Positions 42,161-54,800 of a stretch of 64,000 nt of DNA are shown one piece after another. This DNA comes from Prochilodus magdalenae. Lineage: Eukaryota; Chordata; Actinopteri; Characiformes; Prochilodontidae. The number at the start of each line of letters is the position of its first letter. Position 1 is the first letter of the stretch. The stretch covers positions 372,001-436,000 of the forward strand of contig JAMWET010001363.1 of assembly GCA_024036415.1 (NCBI GenBank), written 5' to 3'. Below the pieces are notes generated by a model that was given only the letters and a program-made list of their open reading frames with translations, did not search any database and was not told where the DNA came from. The translations under genes and the position numbers were made by a program.

Positions 42161-42850
42161 GGTCAGGACCCCCACGGGATCACCACAGAGCAGATATTAT
42201 GTGGGTGGGGGATCATTCTCAGCACTGCTGTGAGACTGACTGCTCTGTAGTGGTGATGTTTTTGTGTGTGTTGTGCTGGTGTAGGTGGATCTGGTACAGC
42301 AGTGCTGTTAAAGTTTAAAACATCTCAGTGTCACTTCTGGACTGAGAATGGTCCACCAACCAAGACAATCCAACCAACAGCATCCTGTTTGCAGCGTCCT
42401 GTGGCGACTGATGAAGGACTAAAGGATGACCAACACAAATTTTGCAGCAGCAGATCAGCCATCATCTCTGGCTTTATATCTGAAAGGTGAACCAGCAAGA
42501 TAAGTGTTTGATAGAGTGGACAGTGAGTGGATGTTGTGTTTAAAACCTCCAGCAGCACAGTTCTGTCTGATATACTCCCACCAGCACCAGACACACTAAC
42601 ACACCACCACCACAACAGTGTCCCTGCGGTGCTGAGAATAATCTCCCACCCACATAATACCTGCTCTGCAGTGGTCCTGTGGGGGTCCTGACTGTCAAAG
42701 AATAGGATAAATGTGGTAATAAAATATACAGAGAATCAGATGGGCTGCAGTCTGTGATTGTAGAAGTTCAAAGTGCTCCTATATGGTAAGTGTAGCTGAT
42801 AAAATGGAGCGAGTATGATTTTAATGTTATGGCTAATGGGTGTATATAGA
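42161..42850. repeat. Long inverted repeat element
   Basis: Arms at 42161-42335 and 42521-42693 are reverse complements with scattered mismatches. For example, GTCAGGACCCCCAC on the left pairs with GTGGGGGTCCTGAC on the right, and TATTATGTGGGTGGG with CCCACCCACATAATA. The spacer is about 185 bp. The downstream flank to 42850 is shared with 53580-53880, so it is a dispersed element. There is no coding capacity. Confidence 0.9.
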
Positions 42851-43039
42851 TAATAAATAATGAAACATAATGAATTAATTCCAGACAAAAGTAGACATAA
42901 CGTCAAATTTGTATTTTTCTTCATCCTGGTACATTTAGTCCCCAAAAAGAGCAACATATACACACACAAACACACACAGACACTCACGCACACACACAAA
43001 CAAATACACATTGCCGGACCATCCCGCGCGCACTTGCAG

Positions 43040-43338
43040 GCAGCTGTTTAACGCCACGCCCACTCTCCAGCCCCCTCTCCGCTCCCCTCGCTCGCTCACC
43101 CTGTGGTCCAATCACAGGGCGCCGTTCTTTTAGTAGGCGTGACCGAACCTCCCCCTCCCGCCTCTTCCTCACAAAAAAGCAAGAGAGAGAACCGGACCGC
43201 AATGATTTAGAAGTTCAGGAATCCCACGTGACGTCACGGCGCGGTGATGTAATGCTGCTGTAAATAGCTCATATTGTAATCGCGCTTCAGTCCAGCGCGC
43301 AAGAGCAGCCTTGCTGGTGGCGTTGAGCGCGCGCTTCG
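43040..43338 (+). promoter_or_regulatory. creb5: creb5 promoter and noncoding first exon
   Basis: CpG-rich region with a CCAAT box (43108-43112), GC boxes, an E-box CACGTG (43225-43230) overlapping a consensus CRE TGACGTCA (43229-43236), and a CRE-like TGATGTAA near 43245. A GTGAGT donor at 43339 suggests a noncoding exon ending at 43338. The start site is inferred to be near 43290. Confidence 0.65.
43229..43236. promoter_or_regulatory. Consensus CRE overlapping an E-box
   Basis: TGACGTCA palindrome, the binding site of CREB/ATF and ATF2-CREB5-type bZIP dimers. Its first two bases are shared with CACGTG at 43225-43230. Confidence 0.7.
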
Positions 43339-43582
43339 GTGAGTTTAACTTCTAGTTCGCTTTCAGCTCAGTTTTGTCTTGTTTCTGGGGAGACTGTGAA
43401 ACGCGTTGGGGAGGTGTGTGTGTGGATGTTTGTCTGTGTGTGGGTTAAGCAGTGTGTATGTATATGTAGGGTCCGCGCGTGGAGTTCGTAGCGGCTGTTT
43501 GAAGGGGTGCGTGACAGCGGAGGTGCACTGACAGGTTGAAGTTTGAGGAACCGAGTGTGTTTGGATACAGCGGTCACTGTTC

Positions 43583-43611
<29 letters not shown>
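43583..43611. repeat. (GT)n microsatellite, creb5 intron 1
   Basis: Short GT tract just downstream of the noncoding exon. Confidence 0.9.
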
Positions 43612-43615
<4 letters not shown>

Positions 43616-43832
43616 GGTCTTATCAGCAGCGAGTTCAGGTGTCTGAAAGACAGCGTGTTTGGAGATCTGCTTCTCTAATGAGGTGAATAAATTAATGTCG
43701 CTCATATATCAGATCGACAACAATTGCACTAGCTGAACACGAGCTCCTGCTTCAGACAATTTCAGTCTCATTGAATCTCAGCAGAGGCGCACGAGTGAGC
43801 GAAAGTTAACGGGACCGGCGCGCGAACGGTGA

Positions 43833-43846
43833 GCATGACGTCATGC
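43833..43846. promoter_or_regulatory. Second consensus CRE in a 14-bp palindrome
   Basis: GCATGACGTCATGC, a perfect palindrome containing TGACGTCA, about 500 bp inside the first creb5 intron. A variant, TGACGTAA, follows at 43947-43954. Confidence 0.65.
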
Positions 43847-45450
43847 TGCAGGTTGTCCGGTCCGTATTTGTTTTCGGCTCTGTCACGCCGACATACGGAC
43901 GCGTTAAAGCAACTCCAGCGTCCGTTACCTTAGATGATCTCAGCGGTGACGTAATGTCCGAATCTGCGTGTGTAAAAAGTGCTGACTTAATAAACCTTAC
44001 CTTAAACCTAACCCGAACCCGCGATTTTCCTCAAATGTAAACTGAAGTCAAAGAGGTTTCAGGAGAAACTATGACCACAGCAGTGTCGATGGGAACCAGA
44101 CGGCTCAAAGAAACCTTTAAAAGCCAACTCACAGGAAGTTATTGCATAAAGCTGTCACGTAAAGGCTTGTCTGTCGCCTGAGACTGTGGTTTACACAAGT
44201 TTTGTGTAACAATGTTTAAACCTACAGTTTATTATTTTTAAACTCCATACATGGCGTATGGATACATGTTAAGCAAAATGGTCTCAAAAGGAACCTCTTT
44301 TATCAGCGTTACTATTATTTCACCATTGTCACTATTGCATGTAAAAGGCAGGTGCAAGTTTTACCCTACAATACAACACTGTGTTTTAAGTGAAATCTGA
44401 CTAAGTGGTGTTATCTGCCTGTAGATGAGTTTGACCAATCAAAAACTGCTGTGACATCACAACCACATCTAACAGAAAGTCTGCCAGACTGTTCAAGCCA
44501 AAAGCCAAAGAACATAGGCATTCTGGCCGTCTTAGCCAAACTAATGGCCATATACCAAGATGAAATCACCGTCCCAATATTGCTCAGACAGGTCACAATT
44601 AGAAATGATCCCAGTTCAGCCCTTCAGTGGAGTCTGTATGCTTATAAGCTTCTCTACAATGGAACATTTCACATTACAATACCAAATGAATATGATGAAA
44701 TTGTTGGGAATCCAAAAACACTGGAATCCACTCTAATTGACTGAACTGTATTTTCTCCTCGTTTAAAGTCTGGATTATCGACTGTTATTCAAAACCATCA
44801 AGAGGAGGAGAGAGAGACAGACAGACAGAGGGTGATACAGGAATCAGCATGCTGCAGTAATGATTTCAGCAGGAGAAACTTCAGCCAAATATAGAGATCT
44901 GTCTAAGAAAGACAGAGAGAGGTTTCTAGTAACACACAGCTTCTTCAGCATACTTCGAAATGGTTTTACTGCAGGTACACTGTTGAAAACAGTCAGTCAG
45001 CTGGACTCCAGCTCAGCATTCTGTTTACAACATGACAAAGCAATGAGGATGATCCTTACATATACACTCATAACTGCAATCCTTACATAGTTGCTTTTTA
45101 ATAATTGTTACTGAATCATTTGTGTTGTAGCCATCGATCTGATACCTGTCATACAGGGTTTGAGGTCATACAGACACTCCAGCATTGAACCTCCCCCCCA
45201 CCCCCCTCACACCCCACCCTCCAGCCTCAGTTGCCCCTCAGAACCTACAGAGAGGGTTACTGTCAAAGAGGCATCCTTAACCCTCAACCTGCACTCTAGG
45301 CTTATTATTCATAACTACTCTGTAATTGATGTGTGTTTAGCAAGAGTGAGGACCATTTGGGGAATCTTTATGGTTTATGGGGTCTGCTCACTGTGTGGAT
45401 CTCATCATCCCTGTGTTTGTGTGTCTCATAGGCATTTCAGGTTCCCAGTG

Positions 45451-45504
45451 ATGAATGTTGATCAGGATAGGCCGTATGTATGCAGTGCTCCCGGATGCAC
45501 TCAG
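45451..45504 (+). CDS. creb5: creb5 coding exon 1
   Basis: Starts at ATG 45451; candidate acceptors end at 45440 or 45448. Donor GTGAGT at 45505. Encodes [18 protein letters not shown], half of the zinc finger. Confidence 0.85.
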
Positions 45505-48500
45505 GTGAGTTGAACCTGGTAACCCATGGATACTTGCCGTTGCCCCTGGACACCCCTGCTGGCCCTTGGTTTCTGTTTCCCTAGGCTGCAGCTGAATACA
45601 TGTAATGGCAAAAGAGCAGCTAAAACAAGGATTTGTGTACATTAACTTAAAAATGCATAAAACATATAAGTGTGTCGTGTCTTCGGCTTATACCACCAAC
45701 AAAATCCAGTTCTAAAGATTAATGGAAATAAAACTCTCCCCATCCAGCTGACATACTGAAAACATCACCAGAAAGGGTTTATAAATGTGAAACCCACAGG
45801 ACAGTGACCCCTTTAGCACCCTAATATATCAAGGCTTCTAGAGTTAAAGGGACCATATTATGCTTTTCCAGTGTTTCCCTTTCCTTTAGTGTGTTATTGG
45901 GGTTTATGTGCTTGTAACTAGACTACAAGGTGGTAAAGCCCAAAGTACACGCCAGAGAGAAACTCTCTCCTAGAAACCACTTTTCTCTGTCTGAAACACC
46001 TCATTGGAATTCCAGCCCTTATGTCTGTTACAAGGTGACCTCATCTTGTAACATAGTCCTTACTGGCATGGCCTCACATAATGCACATCAACTTCTTGAG
46101 GCTGTGTAGCAGTAGAATCACTGTGGCAGTAGATCAGAACAGAGCTGGCCAGATTTCCATTCAGGGCACACTGGGGTAATCGGAAGACACAGGAGCTCAA
46201 ACAGGCTGTTACAGACAAAGGGTAAAAACAGATACAGTACAGTGCAGTATATATTATAATATAAAAAATATTACGTTTCTGGAAAATCAGGTAAATCTAT
46301 TGTAGTAGACCACTAAAATAAAATAATGCACATTTATATTAAATGTTGACTTCCTTTATAGGCCACAGTTAAATGTGCTCTATAATGAATATTAAAAGGT
46401 CCAATATCATGAATGAATCTTCCTTCTCTGTTACAGTTTAAAAATGTTCCATTCACTCCCCAGTCTTTGGCGCAAAGCAACCAATTATGAATAAATTTGC
46501 TGTGACGGCACATAAACATAAACACTTTTCGCTGCATTGACTTATTCTGTCAGGAGCAGTTTGACTCTGCCCATTTACAGTAAAGTTGAAGAGAGCATTT
46601 CAGCTAGGAGAACATTTTGAATGAGATGCACAATACAGGGCAGCCAATCAGAACAGAGCACATGTAGTCTTACAAGGTGTTTTAAAAGCACTGCAAGCAG
46701 CCTGCTCAACTATAAGGAGTAAATAGATGACAGAAAATACTTATAAATAAATAGAATATGACTGTTTTGGGTGACATTTACTGACATAGACATCATGGAC
46801 TAATAAAATAATATATAGGTCTTTTAACAAAGAATTAAGAAATAATATAATTTATAAATATAAATATTTAATAAATATAAATATTTTATAAATATTTAAC
46901 TTCAAATTCTAACATTACATTTGAATTGATAGAGCAACTAAATGATCAAATAAATCAAATTAGACCCATTACTTCAGACTACTCTTATCCTCTGCAAGGC
47001 CATGACTAGCTATAAGTAGTATAGAAGTGTATCACTGCTGTCAGCTCCCGCCAGGTAGGAGGTTGCACCCAAATATTCAGAAATGACCCTGCTTCTCTGA
47101 CTGAAACATACACCCACATGAGATTTGGCAGTGTTCTTTAATACAGAGCATTCATATTTTTTTGTGTTTGAATTTTGTAGCGTTTCCAAAGAGAAGATCA
47201 CCTGATTATTCACAGACACAAACATGAGATGACCCTCAAGTTTCCTTCCATCAAGTGTGATAACACACTTTCAGGTAAGGCTGATACCCAGACTGTTATT
47301 TTACAGAGTATTATTTTTTTAGATTATATTTTAGGGCTGTTTAAGACCTTTAAAGCTTTCAGTTTAGGCCATGAATGGCAAAACATCCTTTTATATCCAT
47401 TAAAACATAGCACCAAACTAATTGCAAGTCATATAAACAATTTCTGATGACGTTAATATTAGATTCTTATTATACATTTCCACAGTGCTGCAGTTAGATT
47501 CAGGTTTATAGAATGTGTTGGAATGTAACGTACACTGTAGAATGGAAAATTTATTGGCACCTGATTGTAACTGCTGCACCATTTAAGGTTATAAATGTCA
47601 TTTTATGTTTATTTTTTCATAAGACATAATAGCATACATATGACATGTTTTTAAATTTGCTTTTAGCTTTTTCCCCATGACAATAAATTTAAAAACCCGG
47701 TATACACCAACTGCCACTGATGTCCTTTTATTAAAACTTGCTCGTCTTTAGAACTAGAAGTAGAAGGCCCGGAGTGACATTTTCTCAAAAAATAATTATG
47801 TCTAATGAAAACCATGAGAACAGAACATGATTGCTTGATGCCCCTGTCACTTTGTATTTATGCTGATAGTGAGTCCTGCCCAGTAGGGCTTCTCTTTAGC
47901 TCTTGAAGATTCTACCCAGTAGGAGAGTTCAGGTGCCCAAATGATTCAGGTGCCCAGATTCCACAGAGAAAAGGAATTCCTGATTGCTCTAATTTCCAGC
48001 CATACTTTCATCCTATACAATGACACAATAATAGTACGGAAATACTTTCAATTACAAGCACAGCACTATTAAATACATCTACTGAATTACAGACACATTT
48101 TGATAACCCAAAATCATTAGACCTTCTCTGAAAAGTCTAGAAGACCTTAAATGGTCCCCTCTGTTCATATCCAAACACAACTGAAGAAAGGTAGGCCTCC
48201 AAATTCATGTACTAAAGCACTATGGCTAAGAAGTTATTGTCCTAAATCTATGTGGGTCTTTTGGGGGTTAACGATTTTATAATGACCAACACCATGTTTC
48301 CAGGTGTTAATTAAAATTATAATATACCATTAAGCTTCAGAGGATATAGACATAGTGCTCAGGGTGTAATGAAGGGAGCATGCTGCCATTAAAAATGTCT
48401 CAGAAAGTGTAGAAATGTCCCTCCTTTTATGACTATCTGACCATCTCAATGCCATGCCATTGTAGACACAGTTACTTTTATTGTTTTGCCAATTTTTTCT

Positions 48501-51500
48501 TAGACTAAACTAGACTGTTTCTGTAGGATATCAGTGACACGGGTGGGTTCAAAAGGTTGGAGGTGAAACTTCCCTTTTGTTTTTTATGTAAATGTTTCTG
48601 TCGCTGTGGTGAAAGCTTACAGGCCTTAGAGGCCAGGGGTCAAGCTGATGTTTACATTTGTCAGACACAGGGTTTCCAGGGTAACAGACACTGTCTGAAT
48701 CCTAAATTAAAGGAGATGGCAAGCATGATCTGTCACAACACCCCCACCAAACCCTGCTTCACACACACACACACACACACACACATATGCACCACCTTGT
48801 ACTACAATCCTAAGGATACATATTGTTGTACTGGTTGATGATTCAGCTCCTATTACTAGCACTACTAGTACTATTCATAAACTCACAGTAATGAATATTG
48901 CTGAAATAACATATTGGAGCAGGGTGTTAAACAATAATTTTGCAATTAACCCCTAAACTGTCAGGTACACCTGCAATAGTCCCATTACACCATCTCCTTC
49001 TGGATAAGTTGGGACAATACATACAGGAGCTGTTTACTCACTTGAACCTTTATTTAACAGACACAAGAACATGATTTTTAATGTGTTGCTATTTGTTAAT
49101 ATAAACAAATTTTGTTTATATTGAGTTTTGACCTTTGGCCTTCAGATGGCATTGCATAAGCCATCATGTTGCTGTGTTCAGTATTTTCACATGGGCTCAG
49201 GAGTATGTCAGAAAAGAATTGTCACTTAACACTGTTCACCGTGTTAAGTGAACCGTTAACTCATATTATGCAGAGAGAACGTCAGACATTGTGGCTGTGC
49301 AAAAATACTGCTGAGATCTCTGGGTCCAAGCTCATCTCACTTGATCCGAAAGACCGTGGAACTGTGTGCTGTGATCAGATGAGTCCACATTTCAGCTTGT
49401 GTATGGGAAAAATGGACAGTGGAATCTGGCATGGCATCAGTGATTTGAATACGAGTGAAGGTATCATTGACAAGGAAGCATGTACTGGGACTGCCTGCAG
49501 TTCTCATTAGTCTCATATTGAAAATGTATAATGGATCATGAAGTAAAGAATCAGACAATTATTCACCTTGCAAACCTGCAACAATTAGTATCCTCAGCTC
49601 CCGAATTAAATCTGGCACTAAGGAAGCAACAAGCCTGTCCAGATCTGCACAGTTATAAGCACATTCTTAGCTTTATGCTTTCAATAAAAACACTAAACAC
49701 CATATTTTGCAAACTGCTAAACACACTTCTCTACATTAGACACAAAAATCATGGCATTTTTAAGGCATCACTATTCAAAATACCACAACTTTGAACCAAT
49801 TAATCAAACATGGCCATCAGCTGTTCAGACGCTAGGATGCTTAAATGTAAACTGACCAATCAAGTGGATGAATTATAAAAGGGAAAAGTTGAGAATACCT
49901 GTGTTTAAAAAAAAAGGAAGACAATTCTGCAAAAAGAGGCTGAAAAGAGAGTTCAGCCCAAAGTCAGCAGATATACTGTTGCAGCAGTAATTCTGACAAC
50001 TGAACTAGAGCACTAACTACATCAGTACTTGGACCTATGCCTTGGTTGAAACAATATCCTGTACATTATAGTCAAATCTGGACTTATTTGGTGCTATATA
50101 GTACATTTTTTGCAGTTCTATAAATGATCACTTAAAACACATAATCCACAAATCCAACTTTATCGTGCTCTTCTTAATCTCAACACAAAATGCAACCTTT
50201 GGAAAAGCATGGCTGGAATGACTGATGCAAAAAATGCTGATTAGTATGCAGTGCTGGTCATGTGTCCTGTGTTTGGTTATTTATGAACTTTAAATATCTC
50301 TAAATAAAAACAAACCCAGATTACAAGGATTCAAGGAGACTTTATTGTCATTCGCATCACATGTGGTACATGGGGTGGAACGAAATTGTGGTACCCAAGG
50401 ACCCAATTTTACCCAGACAGCAGTACTTAAATAAATAAAATATACATAAATATATAAAAATATATGTAAAAATGAAAATAAAATAAAATAAAAATAAAAT
50501 AAAATAAACCTTATTCTTAAAAAGTTCGGTTCGGCTGTAACTCACAGGCTTAAGGCGCGTGAAGTGGCTATCAGAACCGACGTAAAAATAACTAAAAGCT
50601 GGGTTTTCGCTGGGAGCGTGAGAAGCTGCTGCACTACAGCGCTGCAGAAATTGGTAAAGGTGTTTCAGGCTGAGCACAGCAGAGTGTAACTAGTTCAATT
50701 AGAATTGGATCGGATGAACCCTGGATCAAATGCTAATTAAATGTGTCAAATGCTAATTAGAATATAAGTCATTATAAATTATTGTATGTGTGAAATATGT
50801 AATTTTGCAAGCGATTTAATGTGTTCTGCTATATCTCAGATAAAAAATAAGTATTAAAGTAAAATGAAATAAGAAATAAGCTAATGCTTTTGTAAAAAAC
50901 TGTAAAAGAAAAATTGATACACAGTGATACACAGTGGTACGCTCTGGGCCTCTGCTCCCTATTTTGAGTGTGTTTCAGGCATAAAATTCTAAATATGTTA
51001 CAAAACTAAATTAAGTTGGTCAGTGAAATCACTGCTAGTTGAATTTGAAAATCATTACTTGTTGGGTTTTGAACTAACGCTGACTAATACTTCTTAATAA
51101 GTAACTGAATAATAAACCTAAAGTATGAGGGGTTAAAATGATATTTTAGTATTACCTGTGACTGTATTATGTGTGTTGTCACTGTATCTGTAGCTTCATC
51201 CTCTGTATCTGCTGTATATTTGTACTTTGGGCTAATATGTAGATCAGACACCAACTCCAACACGCTTTCTGAGAAACTGTGAAGAGGTGGGAATCTTCAG
51301 TGACCTGGACCTCGATCATCCGACAGAAGAAGACGAAGAAGATGCCAAGCAGGTGAGCATAACAGCAACATCAACAAAACAAAGACTGACAAATAGACTG
51401 CGCCTACAACAGCATAACACAAAGTCCTGAAACCCTGTGTCATCAGTTATTAGTATTATGACATATTATCCAGTAACTGTTGAAAAGTATTAAATAAATT

Positions 51501-51743
51501 AATACTATGAATAAGCATTTATTGAGTTGTGAGGAACTGAGATAAGCAGGTATCAGATAGCCTGCTGTGTTCTTTTTGTCACAGCAAGCTATGTATGTGT
51601 GTGTTTCTGCATGTGTGTGTATATTTGGGTGGGTGCATTTGTATCTGCATAACCCTGGTTCTATTAAATGCATCTATTGAATTATACACATGTATTTTTA
51701 GATCCATATGTGTGTATATGTAAATTTGAATGTGCATCTTTGT

Positions 51744-51824
<81 letters not shown>

Positions 51825-54800
51825 TGTGTGTCTGTGTGTGACAAATGAGAAAGAGTTGACAGGTTTAGATAAGCTGACCTAGAGGCAGTAATAAGAACCA
51901 TCGGATCAGATTTAACCTTCCATTCTTGCATTTCAAACAGATATATCTTTTTCGCATACAAAGTGCAAATTCACATATACACAGGTACAGTCACTTTCAC
52001 AGAACACAAAAATCTAGAAAGAGAAATACAGACATAACTGAACGGAAAAACTTTTTAAAGGCTGTTTAATAATAGGGAACCATGCCTGTTTCTGATTAAA
52101 CTAAGATGCTTCTAAAATTCATTTGCACGTCCTTTAATTTTTCTATAATAAAAAAAGGGCTTTTTGTACTTAGCCTGCCTTTAGATGCGTATGTTTACCA
52201 GACACTATATCTATACAAGATGTTTTACCTACTATGACACTAGTATGTAAGTTGTGTAAGGAGGAACTGCAGTAACTGTCCATATAACAGGTTCTTGCAG
52301 TTTAGGGTGTTAAGTGCATAATAAGTTATAGCTACTCAAATCGACAACCTGTATGGCAATGACAAGTATAAGAAAAAAGAAAAGAATAATAATTGCTTTA
52401 TAATGTGGATTTAAGGTTGCCACCGCTCCCATAAAATACAAAATCGTCCTTTATTTGGCAATTAAATTGTTGTTTATATTTGTTCCCTATTTCCATAAAC
52501 GTCTGTCACACATACATGAATGATCACAATCTCATGCCTCCCAATGTGTTTGTTGTCAGTTGTTGTTTATGTTACCTAAATATATTAAGTTGCAGATATT
52601 ACCCTGCATACTGGCTAGTCTTACTGTATTATACATACATCTTACTGATTCAACTTTTTGCTGTAGTTCTCTCACAAAACAAACATTCACTAACAAAAAA
52701 GTAATCCCCCCAATGATTGTTTTATGGGAGCAAACGATACCACTGTCAGACACCAAGCTCATATTTTTGCCACATAACACATGCTTTGAGTGGCCTACTC
52801 TACTTTATATCATCAAGTAGTGACAGCAATGATTACATGGGAAAAGAAACAGTTATGCTATGCAGCTGATCCGGAATGAAGAACCATTCAAACTATTTGC
52901 TTGTTGAGTTATTGGACACAGGCTAATGCTAATGAGAATAATTTACTATTGAAAAATAACAGCTACACGTCTAACCTACCTTTTTGAGAAATGCATATCT
53001 TTATTTGAGTATGCACCTGTAAAATTCTCTACTTTGTCCACTGTTTAAAATTTTTACTTTCCACTTTTGAAACATGGAAAACATGGCTGAACAGAAGAGT
53101 TGAACCCCTCATCCCTCACTTTTATCTTCTTTCTAGAACTTTGCTGTGCAACGTTCATCCGTTTCAAACCAGCCAGACGACGAGAGCCAAAGGCAGCATC
53201 ATCAGTTTCAGCCCCAGCAGCAGCAACAGCAGTCCCAGCCACAGCAGTGCTCCCTGGCTCAGCTCCATGACAGCCATCTCCACACACACACTTCTCAGTC
53301 CGTAACTCACTGCTCTATGTCACGACACACGACCCCCAGCACCACAAACACACAGTAAGTCTCAGAACATGCACATGTACACTGAAAAAACATTACATCA
53401 ATTGAAATGTACATCATTTCAATATTTTTTAGAAAAAGATAACACCAGCACAATCCATATTTCAGTTTAACCACTCTTGGCCATAATGGTGTTGATGTTA
53501 AATATTTCACTGAGGTAGAAATGCATTGTCTTCTGTATGCATGTACAGAAACCGACTACGTCATTTACTACACATCTAATAAGGTAGATGTGTTGAATGG
53601 AATGGACAGTGAATGCAGCAGCATCACTGTTGAACGTGTTCCACTCATACAAGCACAACACACATTAACACACCACCACAGCGTCATTGCAGTACTGCAA
53701 ATGATACACCCTGAATAATACCTATGGGATTATCTATGGTGGCCATCTGGGGTTCCCAACTATTATAAAACAGGTTGAAAAGGGTAACAAAAGATGCAGA
53801 GACACAAATGGACTAGAGTCAGTAATTGTAAAACCACTAGGTGCTTCTATATGGTTAGTGGAACCTATAAAATACGGTCAGTCAGTAAGTGAAAAATTCC
53901 TTTTCTGGGCTAACCTGCTAGGCAGTTCCTCAGAAAGCAGCAAACTATTCAAATGTACATCATTTTTAGATATTTATTACAACAACATTTTAAAAGTGAA
54001 ATGTTTTGAGTTTAATGCTAGATATAGAATTTCAGCTGGTCAACAGTTCGGGCAACCTTGTTATATTTTTCATTTCATGATGCACCAAGTGTTTTAAGTG
54101 GTTGACAGGTCTGGGCTTCATGCAGGCTAGTTTAACATCAAAATAATTGCTATTTTTATGCTGTGCAGAATGTGGGTTGGCATTATCGTTCTGTAAAATA
54201 ATTTTAAATTTTGATTCAGTGGACCACAGGACTTCCAGTTTGGCCTGGTCTATTTGTAGATACAGCGCCAGACAGCGTCCACTGACAACTGTTTGGGAAA
54301 GGGTACCTGAGCCTGCACATTGGTTTTTATTAGAGAATTAATGTTTTTAATGCAGTGCCGATTTAGGGGCCAAAGATCACAGTCAATCAATATTGGCTTT
54401 GGGCCTTTCCCATCTCTGCTTCTGAAAGACTGAGTCTCTCTGTGACGCCCTGGGAACTGTTAGCTTGATTGAAATTTGTTGCTGGCATGAAAAAAACAGT
54501 GCTTTCTTTTTTTTACTGCATACACATATATTTGCATATTTATGTTTTCATGATGTATTATTGTGCCTTTCTTTCTGATTCAAGGTCTGCACCCAATTGT
54601 CTCCACAGCCAACAGCGACTTCCTGCAGCCTGTGCTATGCAAGGGACATCTACTATGCATGTGAGTATGGTCTGACCTGCACACACATTAACACTTTAAG
54701 GCTTGTCACAATTACCATATAACATCCTGATTACAGTTTTACCCTTCGCTATTTTAGTTTCATAATCATATGCTCACAACAAACTGATTGTGAAGTGGGT

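Larger units (their letters stand above)
43339..47180 (+). other. creb5 5' introns
   Basis: CpG-rich at the start, then ordinary intron. An isolated 97-residue frame at 44451-44744 has no known family and no splice support. A dispersed repeat lies at 45988-46068. Confidence 0.6.
47275..51242 (+). other. creb5 intron 2
   Basis: Contains a (CA)n tract at 48761-48786, a Tc1-like fossil (49160-49500) and a retroposon tail (50325-50520). The stretch 48530-48730 has more balanced composition and might be regulatory. Confidence 0.6.

Noticed and set aside
44451..44744. 97-residue open frame in creb5 intron 1
   Set aside because: No recognisable domain and no matching splice phase; likely chance or an eroded repeat.
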